From an uncultured Oscillospiraceae bacterium (GTDB lineage: Bacteria > Bacillota > Clostridia > Oscillospirales > Oscillospiraceae): a DNA stretch of 64,000 bases. The DNA is taken from assembly GCA_934591815.1 (NCBI GenBank), contig CAKTPV010000002.1, positions 124,001 to 188,000 of the forward strand, read 5' to 3'. Positions 16,594-25,324 of the stretch are shown one piece after another. The notes under the pieces were generated by a model that was not told where the DNA came from, ran no database searches, and was given only the letters and a program-made list of their open reading frames with translations. The translations under genes and the position numbers were made by a program. The first letter of the stretch is position 1. Each line of letters begins with the position of its first letter.

Positions 16594-17558
16594 CGCAAAT
16601 CCCTCTGCACTCCCGCCGACACCCGGTACACATCCTCCAGCGTGTCCATGCGGACGATCTGCTCCTTATAATAATTGGCGTGGCTGACGCCCTTGAGATA
16701 CCAGCAAAGCTGCTTGCGGGCCTCCAGCACGGCGATATGCTCCCCCTTGTCGGCGACGGACAGCTCCACCTGACGCACCGCCGTGGCCCAGCGCTCCGCC
16801 AGCGGCGGCAGCGGCGGGATGGGCTGCCCCGCCAGCGCGGCCTGTGCCTGCTGGAACAGCCACGGATTGCCGAAGCAGCCCCGCCCGATCATGGCCATGT
16901 CCGCGCCCGTAAAAGTCAGAATGCGGACAGCGTCCTCCGGCGTAAATATGTCGCCGTTGGCGATGACGGGGATGCCCACCGCCTGCTTTACCTCCCGGAT
17001 GGTCGTCCAGTCCGCCTGACCGGCGTACATCTGGGTGCGGGTGCGGCCGTGGACGGCGATAGCACTGACCCCTACCTGCTCCAGCATTGTCGCCAGCTCC
17101 ACGGCGTTGATGCTGCCCTTGTCCCAGCCGCGGCGCATTTTCACCGTCACCGGCACGGGGCTGGCCTTCACCACTGCCTCCGCGATGCGGGCGGCCTTCT
17201 CCGGGTCCTTCATCAGCGCCGAGCCGTCGCCGTTGGCCACTACCTTACCCACCGGACACCCCATATTGATGTCGATGAACGCCGCGCCGGACACCTCCGC
17301 CGCGATCTGGGCGGCCTCCGCCATGCATTGAACATCGCTGCCGAATATCTGGGCGGCGGCCGGGCGTTCGTTGTCCGCCAGCTTCAAAAGACCGCGGCTC
17401 TTTTTGTCCTGATAGCAAAGCGCCTTGGCGCTGACCAATTCGGTGCAGCTCATGTCGGCGCCCAGCTCCCGGCAGATCTGGCGGAAAGCCATATCCGTGA
17501 CGCCCGCCATCGGCGCCAGATACAGTTTTCCGTTGACAGTAACGTGTCCGATCTCCAT
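16590..17558 (-). CDS. dusB: tRNA-dihydrouridine synthase
   Basis: Dus enzymes use FMN and NADPH to reduce uridines in the tRNA D-loop. The 322-residue protein shows the TIM-barrel start [18 protein letters not shown], the catalytic cysteine in [11 protein letters not shown], the FMN/substrate segment [20 protein letters not shown] and [14 protein letters not shown], matching DusB. The ATG follows GGGGAGG; the upstream extension of the frame runs antisense through the tRNA genes and is spurious. It heads a four-gene operon with a sigma factor, an anti-sigma-like protein and QueT. Confidence 0.93.
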   Translation of the reverse strand: MEIGHVTVNGKLYLAPMAGVTDMAFRQICRELGADMSCTELVSAKALCYQDKKSRGLLKLADNERPAAAQIFGSDVQCMAEAAQIAAEVSGAAFIDINMGCPVGKVVANGDGSALMKDPEKAARIAEAVVKASPVPVTVKMRRGWDKGSINAVELATMLEQVGVSAIAVHGRTRTQMYAGQADWTTIREVKQAVGIPVIANGDIFTPEDAVRILTFTGADMAMIGRGCFGNPWLFQQAQAALAGQPIPPLPPLAERWATAVRQVELSVADKGEHIAVLEARKQLCWYLKGVSHANYYKEQIVRMDTLEDVYRVSAGVQRDLR

Positions 17559-17669
17559 GGCGGTACCTCCCCTTTTGGCTTGAGACCGTATTGTATCACA
17601 AAAAAAGCTGCTTGACAATCCGATTCCCGGCCTCTCCGCCGCGGATAGCAAAAAACGTAAAAAAAAGTG

Positions 17670-17698
17670 TTGACATTCGCAGATGTTCTTGCTATAAT
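17670..17698 (+). promoter_or_regulatory. Consensus promoter of the tRNA pair
   Basis: Perfect TTGACA (17670-17675), a 17-nt spacer and perfect TATAAT (17693-17698) lie 34 bp before tRNA-Asp. The 17559-17669 stretch upstream holds no gene. Confidence 0.92.
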
Positions 17699-17732
17699 AA
17701 GCAAGCTTGAGTTCCAAGACGAAAGCGCAGAT

Positions 17733-17809
17733 GGCCAAGTAGTTCAGTTGGTTAGAACGCCAGCCTGTCACGCTGGAGGTCGAGGGTTCGAGCCCCTTCT
17801 TGGTCGCCA
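17733..17809 (+). tRNA. tRNA-Asp (GTC)
   Basis: A complete cloverleaf: acceptor GGCCAAG/CTTGGTC, D-loop AGTTGGTTAGA, anticodon stem CCAGC/GCTGG with loop CTGTCAC (anticodon GTC), T-arm GAGGGTTCGAGCCCC-like, and an encoded CCA end. Confidence 0.97.
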
Positions 17810-17815
17810 TATTAT

Positions 17816-17891
<76 letters not shown>

Positions 17892-17894
17892 CAC

Positions 17895-17930
17895 AAACCC
17901 TGTAACCACAACGGTTACAGGGTTTACTTT
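17895..17930 (+). terminator. Terminator of the tRNA operon
   Basis: AAACCCTGTAACC (17895-17907) pairs perfectly with GGTTACAGGGTTT (17913-17925), 13 bp, followed by a T-rich stretch. Confidence 0.85.
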
Positions 17931-17987
17931 ATTTTATCGTTTCTCGGTTTTGTTGGACTTTCCAACAGATTTTCCAACAGGTTATTG

Positions 17988-19385
17988 CTATGCTTGTTTT
18001 TGCAGCGTCGCAATGATCAATTTGGCAATGTCCGGATTTTCCTGCAGCAGACGGTATGCCTGCTTCGCCGTATTATCCAGTGGCTTTTCCTGCGGCGTAT
18101 CAGCCCGTTTCTGAAAGAAATCCGTCTCCACCTTCTCGGCCAACCGGCGGCGCTCCTCGTTGTTGGTATGGGCGTAGAGATCGGTCACCATACGGGACTG
18201 GGCATGACCGGTATCACCCTGCACCGCCTTGATGTTTCCTCCGCCGATTTGCAGCTTCAGCGAAGCGCTGCAATGCCGCAGACTGTGAAAGACTACCGGA
18301 GGCAGCCCTGTGGCATCGGTCAGCTTGCGGAGCAGAAAGGCGATCTGCCTTTCCTCGTAGGGGCGTCCGTCCTCATGGGCGACGACAAGACCAAAGTCCT
18401 GATAGCCGCCAGCCAACATTTCCTTTATCTCCTGCTGCCGCCCTTTTTCTTCCGCCAGTGCCAGCGCTACGGTTTTCGGCAGAAACACCTTTCGCACACT
18501 GCTCTCCGTTTTTGGGGCTTTCAGCACCAACGAGGTGGAGGAGCCGGTCTGCTTCCACTCGGGAAATGTCAGCAGGACAGTGGAGCGTCCACGCCGTTCC
18601 AGCGCCGCAAGACTGTCCTTCTGGCAGCGTTTCAGTTCCTTGGTGATCCGCACATGGGCTGTTCCGGCGCAGATGGCATCCTCCGAAATGTCCACGCAGT
18701 CCCATGTCAGGCCCAGTATTTCTCCCACACGCATAGAGCAGCCGAGAGCCAATAGCATGCACAACTTCAGCACGGGATCGGTGCAGGAGTCCAGAGCCTG
18801 CTGCGCTTCGCTGGCAGACCACACGGTGCGTTCCTGCGGCTGATACTTGGGCAGCGTCACGCGCAGGGCGGGATTGCTGGGGATGTACTCCCATATGACC
18901 GCCTGATTCAGCGCACTGCGCAGCAGGGCGTGTGTCTTTTCAATCACCGAGCGGGAAACGCAGGCATCTGTTTTCTTGTGGCCTTTCAGCACAACGGCAG
19001 GCTTGTCCTGAAGCGAATCATAGAACAAATCCAAATCATGTGTAGTCAGGTCTTTCACCGCCACGTTGCCCAAGTACGGCTTGATGTAATGCTCAATACG
19101 ATGGAGATTGCAGGATAAAAAGGAATCTCCCCAGTGGTTCAGCCCATAGACCTGCACATATTCATCCAAAAGCTCACTGACCGTGATAAATTTTTTCTGC
19201 GCGCGTTTGGTCTGTATGGGCGTTTGCTTTGGCGGGCGAAATTCGCCGATGGACTTCTCGTATTCAATTTGAGCAATCCGCAGATTTGCAGCTTCGTAGG
19301 TGGGAAATCGTTCATATATTGGTTTTGTATAGCCGGGACAGCGGTAGCAGATCTCATACTGCTGTCCCTTTTTACGGGGTCTCAT
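17988..19385 (-). CDS. Tyrosine-type site-specific integrase
   Basis: This phage/ICE-type integrase probably moves the element adjoining tRNA-Thr. The 465 residues contain an N-terminal arm-binding region with an AP2-like strand segment (YEICYRCPGYTKPIYERFPT), a SAM-like core-binding domain (VSELLDEYVQVYG) and the catalytic domain with Arg in SMRVGEILGLTW, HxxR in FHSLRHCSASL and the GH plus Tyr in TGHAQSRMVTDLYAHT. The ATG at 19385 follows AAGGAG. The 3' end stops 97 bp from tRNA-Thr, the usual place for such genes. An 11-bp inverted repeat precedes the start. Confidence 0.92.
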   Translation of the reverse strand: MRPRKKGQQYEICYRCPGYTKPIYERFPTYEAANLRIAQIEYEKSIGEFRPPKQTPIQTKRAQKKFITVSELLDEYVQVYGLNHWGDSFLSCNLHRIEHYIKPYLGNVAVKDLTTHDLDLFYDSLQDKPAVVLKGHKKTDACVSRSVIEKTHALLRSALNQAVIWEYIPSNPALRVTLPKYQPQERTVWSASEAQQALDSCTDPVLKLCMLLALGCSMRVGEILGLTWDCVDISEDAICAGTAHVRITKELKRCQKDSLAALERRGRSTVLLTFPEWKQTGSSTSLVLKAPKTESSVRKVFLPKTVALALAEEKGRQQEIKEMLAGGYQDFGLVVAHEDGRPYEERQIAFLLRKLTDATGLPPVVFHSLRHCSASLKLQIGGGNIKAVQGDTGHAQSRMVTDLYAHTNNEERRRLAEKVETDFFQKRADTPQEKPLDNTAKQAYRLLQENPDIAKLIIATLQKQA

Positions 19386-19416
19386 AAGTTCGCACTCCTT
19401 GTATCGTGTACTTAGA

Positions 19417-19471
19417 GAGCCGCATGACCTCCTGACAGCGGTGCTAAGCGGAGTACCCATTCATGCGGTTC
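19417..19471 (-). repeat. Inverted repeat in the integrase leader
   Basis: GAGCCGCATGA (19417-19427) and TCATGCGGTTC (19461-19471) form an 11-bp stem with one G-T pair. On the minus strand the right arm includes an AGGAGG next to it, so the structure could influence integrase translation or serve as a binding site. Confidence 0.45.
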
Positions 19472-19524
19472 AGTATAGCATGGGCAGCCGATTCCGTCAA
19501 AAAAACTTTTTCCGACGAAGAGAT

Positions 19525-19713
19525 TTACTTCCGCAGGAACTCCAGCAGGGCCTCTCTCGGAATGCGTATCTGCCTTCCGATGCGAACACTTCGTATCTGT
19601 CCGCTGCGGATCAGTTCGTAGGCGGTGTTGCGCCCGATGCCGAGGATAGGCATTAAGTCCTCCACCCGCAATGTCATGGGTAGCTCGTGCAGATCACGGT
19701 ACTTATTCTCCAC
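19525..19713 (-). CDS. Excisionase-like helix-turn-helix DNA-binding protein
   Basis: The 62-residue protein is a winged-helix/MerR-like DNA-binding domain of the excisionase type: LRVEDLMPILGIGRNTAYEL is the helix-turn-helix, followed by a wing with SVRIGRQIRIPREALLEFL. Such proteins favour excision by bending DNA next to the integrase sites. It overlaps the upstream recombinase gene by 11 bp and lies 139 bp before the integrase, giving a recombinase-xis-int order. Confidence 0.82.
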   Translation of the reverse strand: MENKYRDLHELPMTLRVEDLMPILGIGRNTAYELIRSGQIRSVRIGRQIRIPREALLEFLRK

Positions 19714-20617
19714 GGGCAGCGCCTCCCTTTACGGATGCCAGATAGATGTCCGTTACATCGGGCCGCTCGTGCCCCAACAGGCGGGACACAGTGAAATGGG
19801 CATCCAACGGTGTCATGCCGCCATCGACAAGAGAGGTGTACTTTTCGGCGGCGTAGGTATGCCGCAGTCCACGAAAGGTAATGCGTCTGTCCTGCGCTGT
19901 GGGATCGCAGATGGCGTCGCGGTGGCGGAGGATGAACTGCTGCATGCCGTTGATGGCCCGGTCGGTGGGGATGCCATCCGGCACCAGCAGCTTGTGGCCG
20001 CGCTCGGTTTTGTCCAGCAGCCGTTGCAGCATCATCGTGATGCGGTCGTCCTCGATGGGGACGATACGCACCTTACCACCCTTGCCCTTCACGGTGAGGG
20101 CGTTTTCGCGCAGCGCACGCTCCGCCGCAGCGGTGTCCATACGGAAACACTCGTGGATGCGCAGACCGGCATAGCGAGCCAAATACAGGGCGAGGATGTA
20201 GTCCTCCCGCTCCTCCGCCATGGCGCGGCCAATCAGCTTGCCGAACTCCGGGTTCGTCCATGTGCGATCCTGTTGTCCGAAGCGGCGGCGTTCCAGGGCA
20301 ACGCCCAGTTCTTCATTGCCCGGCAGCGTGTAGCGGGGCTGAGACATCTTATCGTGGAAAAAGCGGATGGCGGAAAGGTCGGTCTTGATGGTGCTGGCCG
20401 ACTTGCCCTGCTCCTGCAAATAAAGAACATAGCTCACCAGATGCTTGCCGCTGATGTTCTCCAGCTTTTGCAGATGGTTGTGGACAGCGAGGTAGGCGCA
20501 GAAACGCTTGACCGCCTCATAGTAGCGATCCTTCGTTCGAAAGCTGCCTTGCCGGTTGTGCCGCGCCAGCTTGTCCAACTGGGTAACGAGGGTGTTGTAA
20601 ATGCCTTTTGTGGTCAT
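19703..20617 (-). CDS. Second tyrosine recombinase of the mobile element
   Basis: The 304-residue protein is an XerC/D-like tyrosine recombinase. It has a SAM-like N-terminal domain (KRFCAYLAVHNHLQKLE) and a catalytic domain with Arg in RYAGLRIHECFRM, the beta-hairpin lysine in VKGKGGKVRIVPI, LRHTY, LLGHERPDVTDIYL with GH and the nucleophilic Tyr. In the usual HxxR box the first residue is Arg rather than His (RGLRH), a notable change. The ATG at 20617 follows AAGGAG. With the 465-residue integrase and the excisionase it forms one minus-strand module. Confidence 0.85.
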   Translation of the reverse strand: MTTKGIYNTLVTQLDKLARHNRQGSFRTKDRYYEAVKRFCAYLAVHNHLQKLENISGKHLVSYVLYLQEQGKSASTIKTDLSAIRFFHDKMSQPRYTLPGNEELGVALERRRFGQQDRTWTNPEFGKLIGRAMAEEREDYILALYLARYAGLRIHECFRMDTAAAERALRENALTVKGKGGKVRIVPIEDDRITMMLQRLLDKTERGHKLLVPDGIPTDRAINGMQQFILRHRDAICDPTAQDRRITFRGLRHTYAAEKYTSLVDGGMTPLDAHFTVSRLLGHERPDVTDIYLASVKGGAARGE

Positions 20618-20639
20618 ATAGAGAAAGCTCCTTATATTC

Positions 20640-21086
20640 AAAATTGTGTTCAGCTGGGCGCACTTCACCCGCTGGCACGGAGGGCCGTTTCCGGCGCTTC
20701 TCCGCAGAGCTGTTAGACTGCCGCAGGCGGAAAGCCTTGGTGCTGCGTGCTTTTCGCGGCCTACCTGTATGTCTGTCTCTCTTTACTTGTGCCAGGTCAG
20801 TACGCTGCCACATGGGGCAATATGCCCTGCTCCGACAGAGCGGTGGCGGACACCAGGCCGCTGAACTCGGCTGCGGAAGGCTCCGCCGGTGTCCTGTGAC
20901 CCGCCCGGTAGCGGATCCGAGAATATACGATACCCCGTATGGCCGGCGCCGCACTCTGACTGCGGCATACAGAGCGGGAGCTTGCCTCTCCCTTGACGAT
21001 TTTCCTGCCGTATCGTCCTGACGGCTTTTACAAAGCTTCTTTTTCCTGATCTGCGCCGAAGCGATTTCGGCGCTCTTTCTTTTTCT
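20640..21086. other. Gene-free structured stretch ending in a plus-strand terminator
   Basis: No convincing coding frame is present. There are several hairpins: GGGCA/TGCCC near 20817, a 7-bp GGACACC/GGTGTCC pair (20848-20894), GCCGCA/TGCGGC (20948-20966) flanked by GTATG/CATAC, and a plus-strand terminator GCGCCGAA/TTCGGCGC followed by a T-rich tract (21053-21086). It may encode a structured RNA or a recombination-related region of the mobile element. Confidence 0.4.
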
Positions 21087-21344
21087 GCGGTATCGCGGCG
21101 GTGACAAGTGCCGCGACAAAAATAGTAAGCAAAAACGCAGGAAGAATCTTCCTGCCATTTCGGCCTCTTACGATCCTTCCTGCGTTTGCAGTATTGTTCA
21201 ATTCTGGTGGCCACCCGTTTTTCGGGAGGCGCATTTTGACATACTTCGGGTTCTTAATCAGAGCGAAAAGCTGTTGATAGCCTTCCACCCGTGCCTGCTC
21301 TGCTCCGACCTAAATGCTTGATGCCTTAAGTACAGGCACATCAT

Positions 21345-21710
21345 AGTACGGTGGCACAGAAATGTACAGGTGGAAACTGCCGCGAGAAAACTTCTCGCAG
21401 CATAGTCATTAAATCACGAGGGCGCAGTGGCCCTGATCTCAGACGGGAGCATGGTGCTCCTCAGTACAAACTTAACAATGTGTGCGATCCGAAAGGTATT
21501 CGGAAACCCCGTTGGGGCGGTGCACAAAGAACTGGACAATTCTTATATACCACAATATATTGCGGTTGTTAATATGGGAATGTCAAAATGGTGTATTCAG
21601 AGAAAACGCGGCCCAAAACGTAATACGCATTGTGTGCGTATTAAGGTCGTATTAGTGCCGTCTTCGTTACAAACAGTGCCCTGAGTTCAGGAGGATAGGG
21701 CATTTTCCCT
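21345..21710 (+). ncRNA. Candidate structured RNA in the mobile element
   Basis: A chain of clean hairpins fills a region with no supported gene: GCGAGAA/TTCTCGC (21382-21398), GGGC/GCCC, GGAGC/GCTCC (21446-21460), a three-way junction closed by TGTGC/GCACA (21481-21526) holding CCGAA/TTCGG and CCCC/GGGG, AATACGCA/TGCGTATT (21622-21642) and TGCCCT/AGGGCA (21677-21702) followed by TTTT. A TTGATG...CATAGT pair near 21315-21345 could be a promoter. The strand is a guess from the T tract. From 21711 to 22024 I see nothing. Confidence 0.4.
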
Positions 21711-22024
21711 CTACAGCAGCTGACGCAAATCAATTTCCAATTGGGCGATCCAAAACCACATATAATATGACCGCACACTGACTTGCATACGGAAGCGCTA
21801 AGAAAGAAGCAAAGAAATTCACAGAGAAAGCAGCAACTTTTGGTGGCATCCCTGCGCAGGCTCCACCGTTTTGTTTGTGCCGCTGTGCCGTTTCACTTGC
21901 ACATTCCCATCCATCTGATACAATAGTCACTTCTTGTCAGCAAAAAATCTTCCCCGCAGTGCGGACATTTGATTCTCTTCATTTTTCTCATCCATACCTT
22001 TTGCGTCTATTAAACAAATTCTCA

Positions 22025-22366
22025 TCACTGCGGCCCCAGCTCTACAAATACTTCTCCATTCGGATCGATTACCAGCCGCATGGGACGGATATAGCGTTCG
22101 GAGAATTGCTTCTTTTCTGCTGTACTCATTTCGGCGCGGGTATTTATGTAGGCGGCTTGCAGAACTTCCTGAATGTTGAAGTTAACGATCTCATCCAGCT
22201 CCGCCTGCACCTCCCGCAGGACGGCCTGCTCCTTGATCTGATTGCTGTTGCCGGTGCAGAAATCGTCGATATAGCTGTAGGTAATACCCTGATCGTCCAT
22301 AGCTTTCCGAATGAGAGGACTGCATTTGTCTTCTTCAATCAACACTAGGAAATGAGCCTCCGGCAT
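22025..22366 (-). CDS. Hypothetical protein, probably truncated at its 5' end
   Basis: The 113-residue frame has credible protein composition: LVLIEEDKCSPLIRKAMDD, a helical LREVQAELDEIVNFNIQE segment and RPMRLVIDPNGEVFVELG at the end. I recognise no family. No ribosome binding site precedes the ATG, and plausible coding (KSVYWGLIPA) continues a few codons upstream before the frame runs into a 12-bp perfect inverted repeat at 22420-22461. I infer the remnant of a longer gene cut during element insertion or decay. Confidence 0.4.
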   Translation of the reverse strand: MPEAHFLVLIEEDKCSPLIRKAMDDQGITYSYIDDFCTGNSNQIKEQAVLREVQAELDEIVNFNIQEVLQAAYINTRAEMSTAEKKQFSERYIRPMRLVIDPNGEVFVELGPQ

Positions 22367-22419
22367 GGCTGGGATCAGTCCCCAGTATACCGACTTGCGC
22401 AAAGGTATAGACGGTTTGA

Positions 22420-22527
22420 CCGGTGCATGGGCAGCGCAGCTTACCCCCGCCCATGCACCGGATGTATAGCAAGGATGCCAAGAGAATAAATTACGCAAGG
22501 CTGGCAGGTTATTGACCTACCAGCCTT
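22420..22527. repeat. Two inverted repeats in an otherwise gene-free gap
   Basis: A perfect 12-bp repeat CCGGTGCATGGG/CCCATGCACCGG (22420-22461) and a 13-bp stem with one mismatch, AAGGCTGGCAGGT/ACCTACCAGCCTT (22497-22527), lie between the truncated hypothetical gene and lacI. The second is followed by CTGTTTT on the plus strand. The rest of 22367-22706 is AT-rich and shows no gene. Confidence 0.5.
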
Positions 22528-22706
22528 CTGTTTTATGCGCGGTTCGTTACTTTAATACTTCAATCGCTACCTTCCACAGCGTTTCTCATATTTTCTCCTT
22601 CTGTTGAAGGAATAAGATTATTTTATCTATCATTTTGCTTACTTTTACGAAGTCTGCTTTATCTATGGTAGCCTATTTGAACAGTCAAGAACCTGTTTAT
22701 GAGTCG

Positions 22707-23783
22707 TTACCAATCCAATTCCCAAGCGGTTTGGGCATTGGTATCGGTGGATTGTCGGACAATCAACTCGCTACCCAGTTGGATCAGTATGCGGGCGGAT
22801 TTATCGCCTCGGTCTCGCCGCTGGAACAGGTCAAAAGCACAGGTACCCATCTCTGCCTTAGGAACCCGCACTGTGGTCAGCGACGGCGTAATCAGCGAGG
22901 CTGGCACATTGTCGTTAAATCCTGCGATGGCCACATCCTCCGGAATGCGCAAACCGCGTTCACGCAGACACCAGATGGCACCGATAGCCATTTGGTCATT
23001 GCCGGCCACCACTGCGTCCACAGGCTTTCCGCTATCCAGAATCGAGCCCATGGCCTCGTACCCGCTACGACAGGTGAAGTTACCCTCGGCGATCACAGCC
23101 TCGTCCATCGGGATACCGTTGAGCATCAGCGCCGTCAAGAAACCCTTGCGTCGATTCTTGGCGTGGATGTACTGGTGAGGAGCAGCAATGTGTGCAAAAT
23201 GCTGGCGGCCACTGCGAATCAAGTATTCTGTTACTTGGGATATGCCGTCAGCGTCATTGATAACCACCGCATCCAGTTTTGAACTGATAGCTGTCTCGAC
23301 GCATATGATATGCATGGGATCATCTTCAAAATTGACAGCATGCAAAAAGTCCAGATATTCCGCCGTTTCTGGCTTATCCACATCGGCGCAGGAGTCAAGA
23401 AACACGCCGTCGAATCCCTGACTGCGCAGCAGATTAATGATACGGCGCTCACGCCCCACATCACCCTTGGTACCGAACACGCTGACAGTATATCCTGCAC
23501 TGTCCGCCGCACTCTGCATGCTTTTCAGCACATCCGGGAAAAAAATACTGGTAATGGACGGCACCAGAAACGCAATCTGCTGTGAACGACCCGTTTTCAG
23601 TTGGCGACCGATGGGATTGGCCTCATATTCCAACTGACATACTGCATCCATCACACGCTTTTTCAGCTGCGGGCTGACCGCTTTCTTTCCGCTCAGGGCG
23701 TTGGATACCGTGGAGATGGAGACGCCGGCACACTGGGCCACGTCCTTGATCCCTACCGGTTTTCCGTATGTCTTACTTGCCAT
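22707..23783 (-). CDS. LacI-family transcriptional regulator
   Basis: The 358-residue protein has the LacI DNA-binding head (GIKDVAQCAGVSISTVSNAL, then hinge helix residues NPIGRQLKTGRS) and a sugar-binding periplasmic-type effector domain (IAFLVPSITSIFFPDVL ... VDAVVAGNDQMAIGA ... DVAIAGFNDN). It has its own promoter and lies just downstream of, and in the same direction as, the amidohydrolase/ABC operon. Two LacI-type palindromes at the divergent promoters near 33.4 kb are its most likely operators, with a cyclitol or derivative as inducer; this is inference. Confidence 0.9.
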   Translation of the reverse strand: MASKTYGKPVGIKDVAQCAGVSISTVSNALSGKKAVSPQLKKRVMDAVCQLEYEANPIGRQLKTGRSQQIAFLVPSITSIFFPDVLKSMQSAADSAGYTVSVFGTKGDVGRERRIINLLRSQGFDGVFLDSCADVDKPETAEYLDFLHAVNFEDDPMHIICVETAISSKLDAVVINDADGISQVTEYLIRSGRQHFAHIAAPHQYIHAKNRRKGFLTALMLNGIPMDEAVIAEGNFTCRSGYEAMGSILDSGKPVDAVVAGNDQMAIGAIWCLRERGLRIPEDVAIAGFNDNVPASLITPSLTTVRVPKAEMGTCAFDLFQRRDRGDKSARILIQLGSELIVRQSTDTNAQTAWELDW

Positions 23784-23845
23784 GTTCTCTCTTCCTCGTG
23801 CGCTTTTTACAACATGTTTCGCCGCATGTTTCCTAATGATACCTT

Positions 23846-23874
23846 ATTTTACCATTTCTTTTCCCAAAAATCAA
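23846..23874 (-). promoter_or_regulatory. Promoter of the lacI-family gene
   Basis: On the minus strand TTGATT (23874-23869), a 17-nt spacer and TAAAAT (23851-23846). An ACATGTTT/CATGTTT repeat just downstream (23813-23831) may be an autoregulatory site. Confidence 0.7.
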
Positions 23875-23924
23875 CGCAGTTTCCGCCATGATTTTGGGGT
23901 TTCTATGCACCGATTTTCGACATA

Positions 23925-25307
23925 TTACGCCTCGGACACCGATTGATACAGGACGTCCGGCACCCAAGTCCCGTCCGTGGGGACGCCGGCCCGGGCAAAC
24001 AGCCGGTCGCGGGCCTGGTTCGCCTGGCGGCAGACCGCCCGCATGTCAAGGCCTGTCAGCTGGCCGTGGCGCTTTTTGATCTCGCCATCCACGATGACGG
24101 TATCCACGTTGCCGATATGGGCCGCTTCCACCACCGCGCTGACCGGGTTGTTATAGGGCAGCAGGTTCAGGGAATTGGTGTTGATGAGCATGATATCCGC
24201 CTTCATCCCCGCCTTCAGGCTGCCGGTCACGCCGCCAAGGCCGCAGGCGTTGGCGCCATTGATGGTCGCGAAGTTCAGCACGTCGGAGGCCAGCACCGGC
24301 AGGGGATCCACCTCTACGCCGTCGTGGAGGGCCTGCTGGTTGACACTGGCGCGGATGCCCACCATGGCGGCCCGCATGGAGGCAAACATATCGCCGGGAA
24401 TGGACGTAACCACGTCGATGCCCAGGGCGGGTCTGACGCCCCGCTTCATCAGCGGCAGCGCCGCCGGGAAGCCATGGCCCATATTCAGCTCCACCTCGGG
24501 GCAGAACACGTATTTCGCGCCCAGCTGGCCGATGATGTCATACTCCTCCTGATGCAGCGTGTTGCAGTGCACAAACAGGAAATTCTCGTTCAGCTGCCCC
24601 AGCTCGTGGAGCTTTTTCACCGGATAGCTCTTGCCCCACGCGCCGTCGCCCACGTGCATGGAGACGAAAACGTCCAGCTCCTTTGCCAGGGCCAGCTCCT
24701 CCAGCACCTGGGGCATGGTCACGAACTGCGGCCCGCGGGAGGCCAGCGACAGCGTCATGCGCTGATCCCTGGACTGGAAATACTGCTTGGCGATACGGCG
24801 CATGTCGTCGTAATTCATGGGCTTATCGCTGACGGGGATCTCGCCCTCCGCGTCGTCGCTGCAGCCGAATACGGCGCGGATGCCCGCGTCGGCCAGACCG
24901 GCGATGGCTGCGTCGGCATGCTCGGGGGAGTTATTGTTGTGGAACCAATCGTACACGGTGGTGATGCCGGCGTTCAGGCATTCCAGCGCGCCGATATAGC
25001 TGCTGACATAGGTATCCTCCGGGGTGAAGCAGTTTCCCATGGTCTTCTTTACCCCTTCAAAGTACTGGGCGTGATTCCAGTCGATCCCGGTCTGGCGGAT
25101 CAGCGCTTCGAAGTTATGACGATGGGCGTCCACAAAGCCCGGCAGGCAGATCATATCCTTGCCGGAGATGATCTCCGCCTCCGCGTCAACAATGCCCGGC
25201 GCGATCTTTTCGATCCTGGCGCCTGACAGCAGCACATCCGTATGGGTCTCCACATGAAGTGTGGGCTCCTGCACGATGGCTGTCACATCCTGAATCAAAT
25301 ACTTCAT
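23925..25307 (-). CDS. Amidohydrolase of the TRZ/ATZ-cytosine deaminase type (copy 1)
   Basis: This metal-dependent hydrolase has the amidohydrolase plan: a beta-sandwich start, the HxH metal motif in LPGFVDAHRHNFEALIR, a His in FVSMHVGDGAWG, another in FVHCNTLH, and the catalytic Asp in ALGIDVVTSIPGDMF. Family members deaminate or dechlorinate nitrogen heterocycles or cleave cyclic amides. The 460-residue start (MKYLIQ) is chosen because it aligns with copy 2; a GTG three codons upstream also exists. It closely resembles the product of 26857-28242 and shares its operon with an ABC importer. Substrate unknown. Confidence 0.85.
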   Translation of the reverse strand: MKYLIQDVTAIVQEPTLHVETHTDVLLSGARIEKIAPGIVDAEAEIISGKDMICLPGFVDAHRHNFEALIRQTGIDWNHAQYFEGVKKTMGNCFTPEDTYVSSYIGALECLNAGITTVYDWFHNNNSPEHADAAIAGLADAGIRAVFGCSDDAEGEIPVSDKPMNYDDMRRIAKQYFQSRDQRMTLSLASRGPQFVTMPQVLEELALAKELDVFVSMHVGDGAWGKSYPVKKLHELGQLNENFLFVHCNTLHQEEYDIIGQLGAKYVFCPEVELNMGHGFPAALPLMKRGVRPALGIDVVTSIPGDMFASMRAAMVGIRASVNQQALHDGVEVDPLPVLASDVLNFATINGANACGLGGVTGSLKAGMKADIMLINTNSLNLLPYNNPVSAVVEAAHIGNVDTVIVDGEIKKRHGQLTGLDMRAVCRQANQARDRLFARAGVPTDGTWVPDVLYQSVSEA

Positions 25308-25324
25308 ATCATTCACCCGCTCTG

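Noticed and set aside
19417..19471. Group II intron domain V
   Set aside because: GAGCCGCATGA...TCATGCGGTTC recalls domain V, but the loop is 33 nt instead of a short GNRA-capped helix with a 2-nt bulge.
21028..21288. An 86-codon minus-strand frame with one hydrophobic segment
   Set aside because: GTG start without a ribosome binding site, overlaps a plus-strand intrinsic terminator (21053-21086), and has no recognisable domain.
21427..21684. An 85-codon plus-strand frame in the structured region
   Set aside because: It runs straight through several perfect hairpins and has no ribosome binding site; a structured RNA explains the sequence better.
21711..21725. attR copy of the tRNA-Thr 3' end (CAGCAGCT)
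   Set aside because: Only 8 bp match the tRNA end, which is expected by chance in this sequence.
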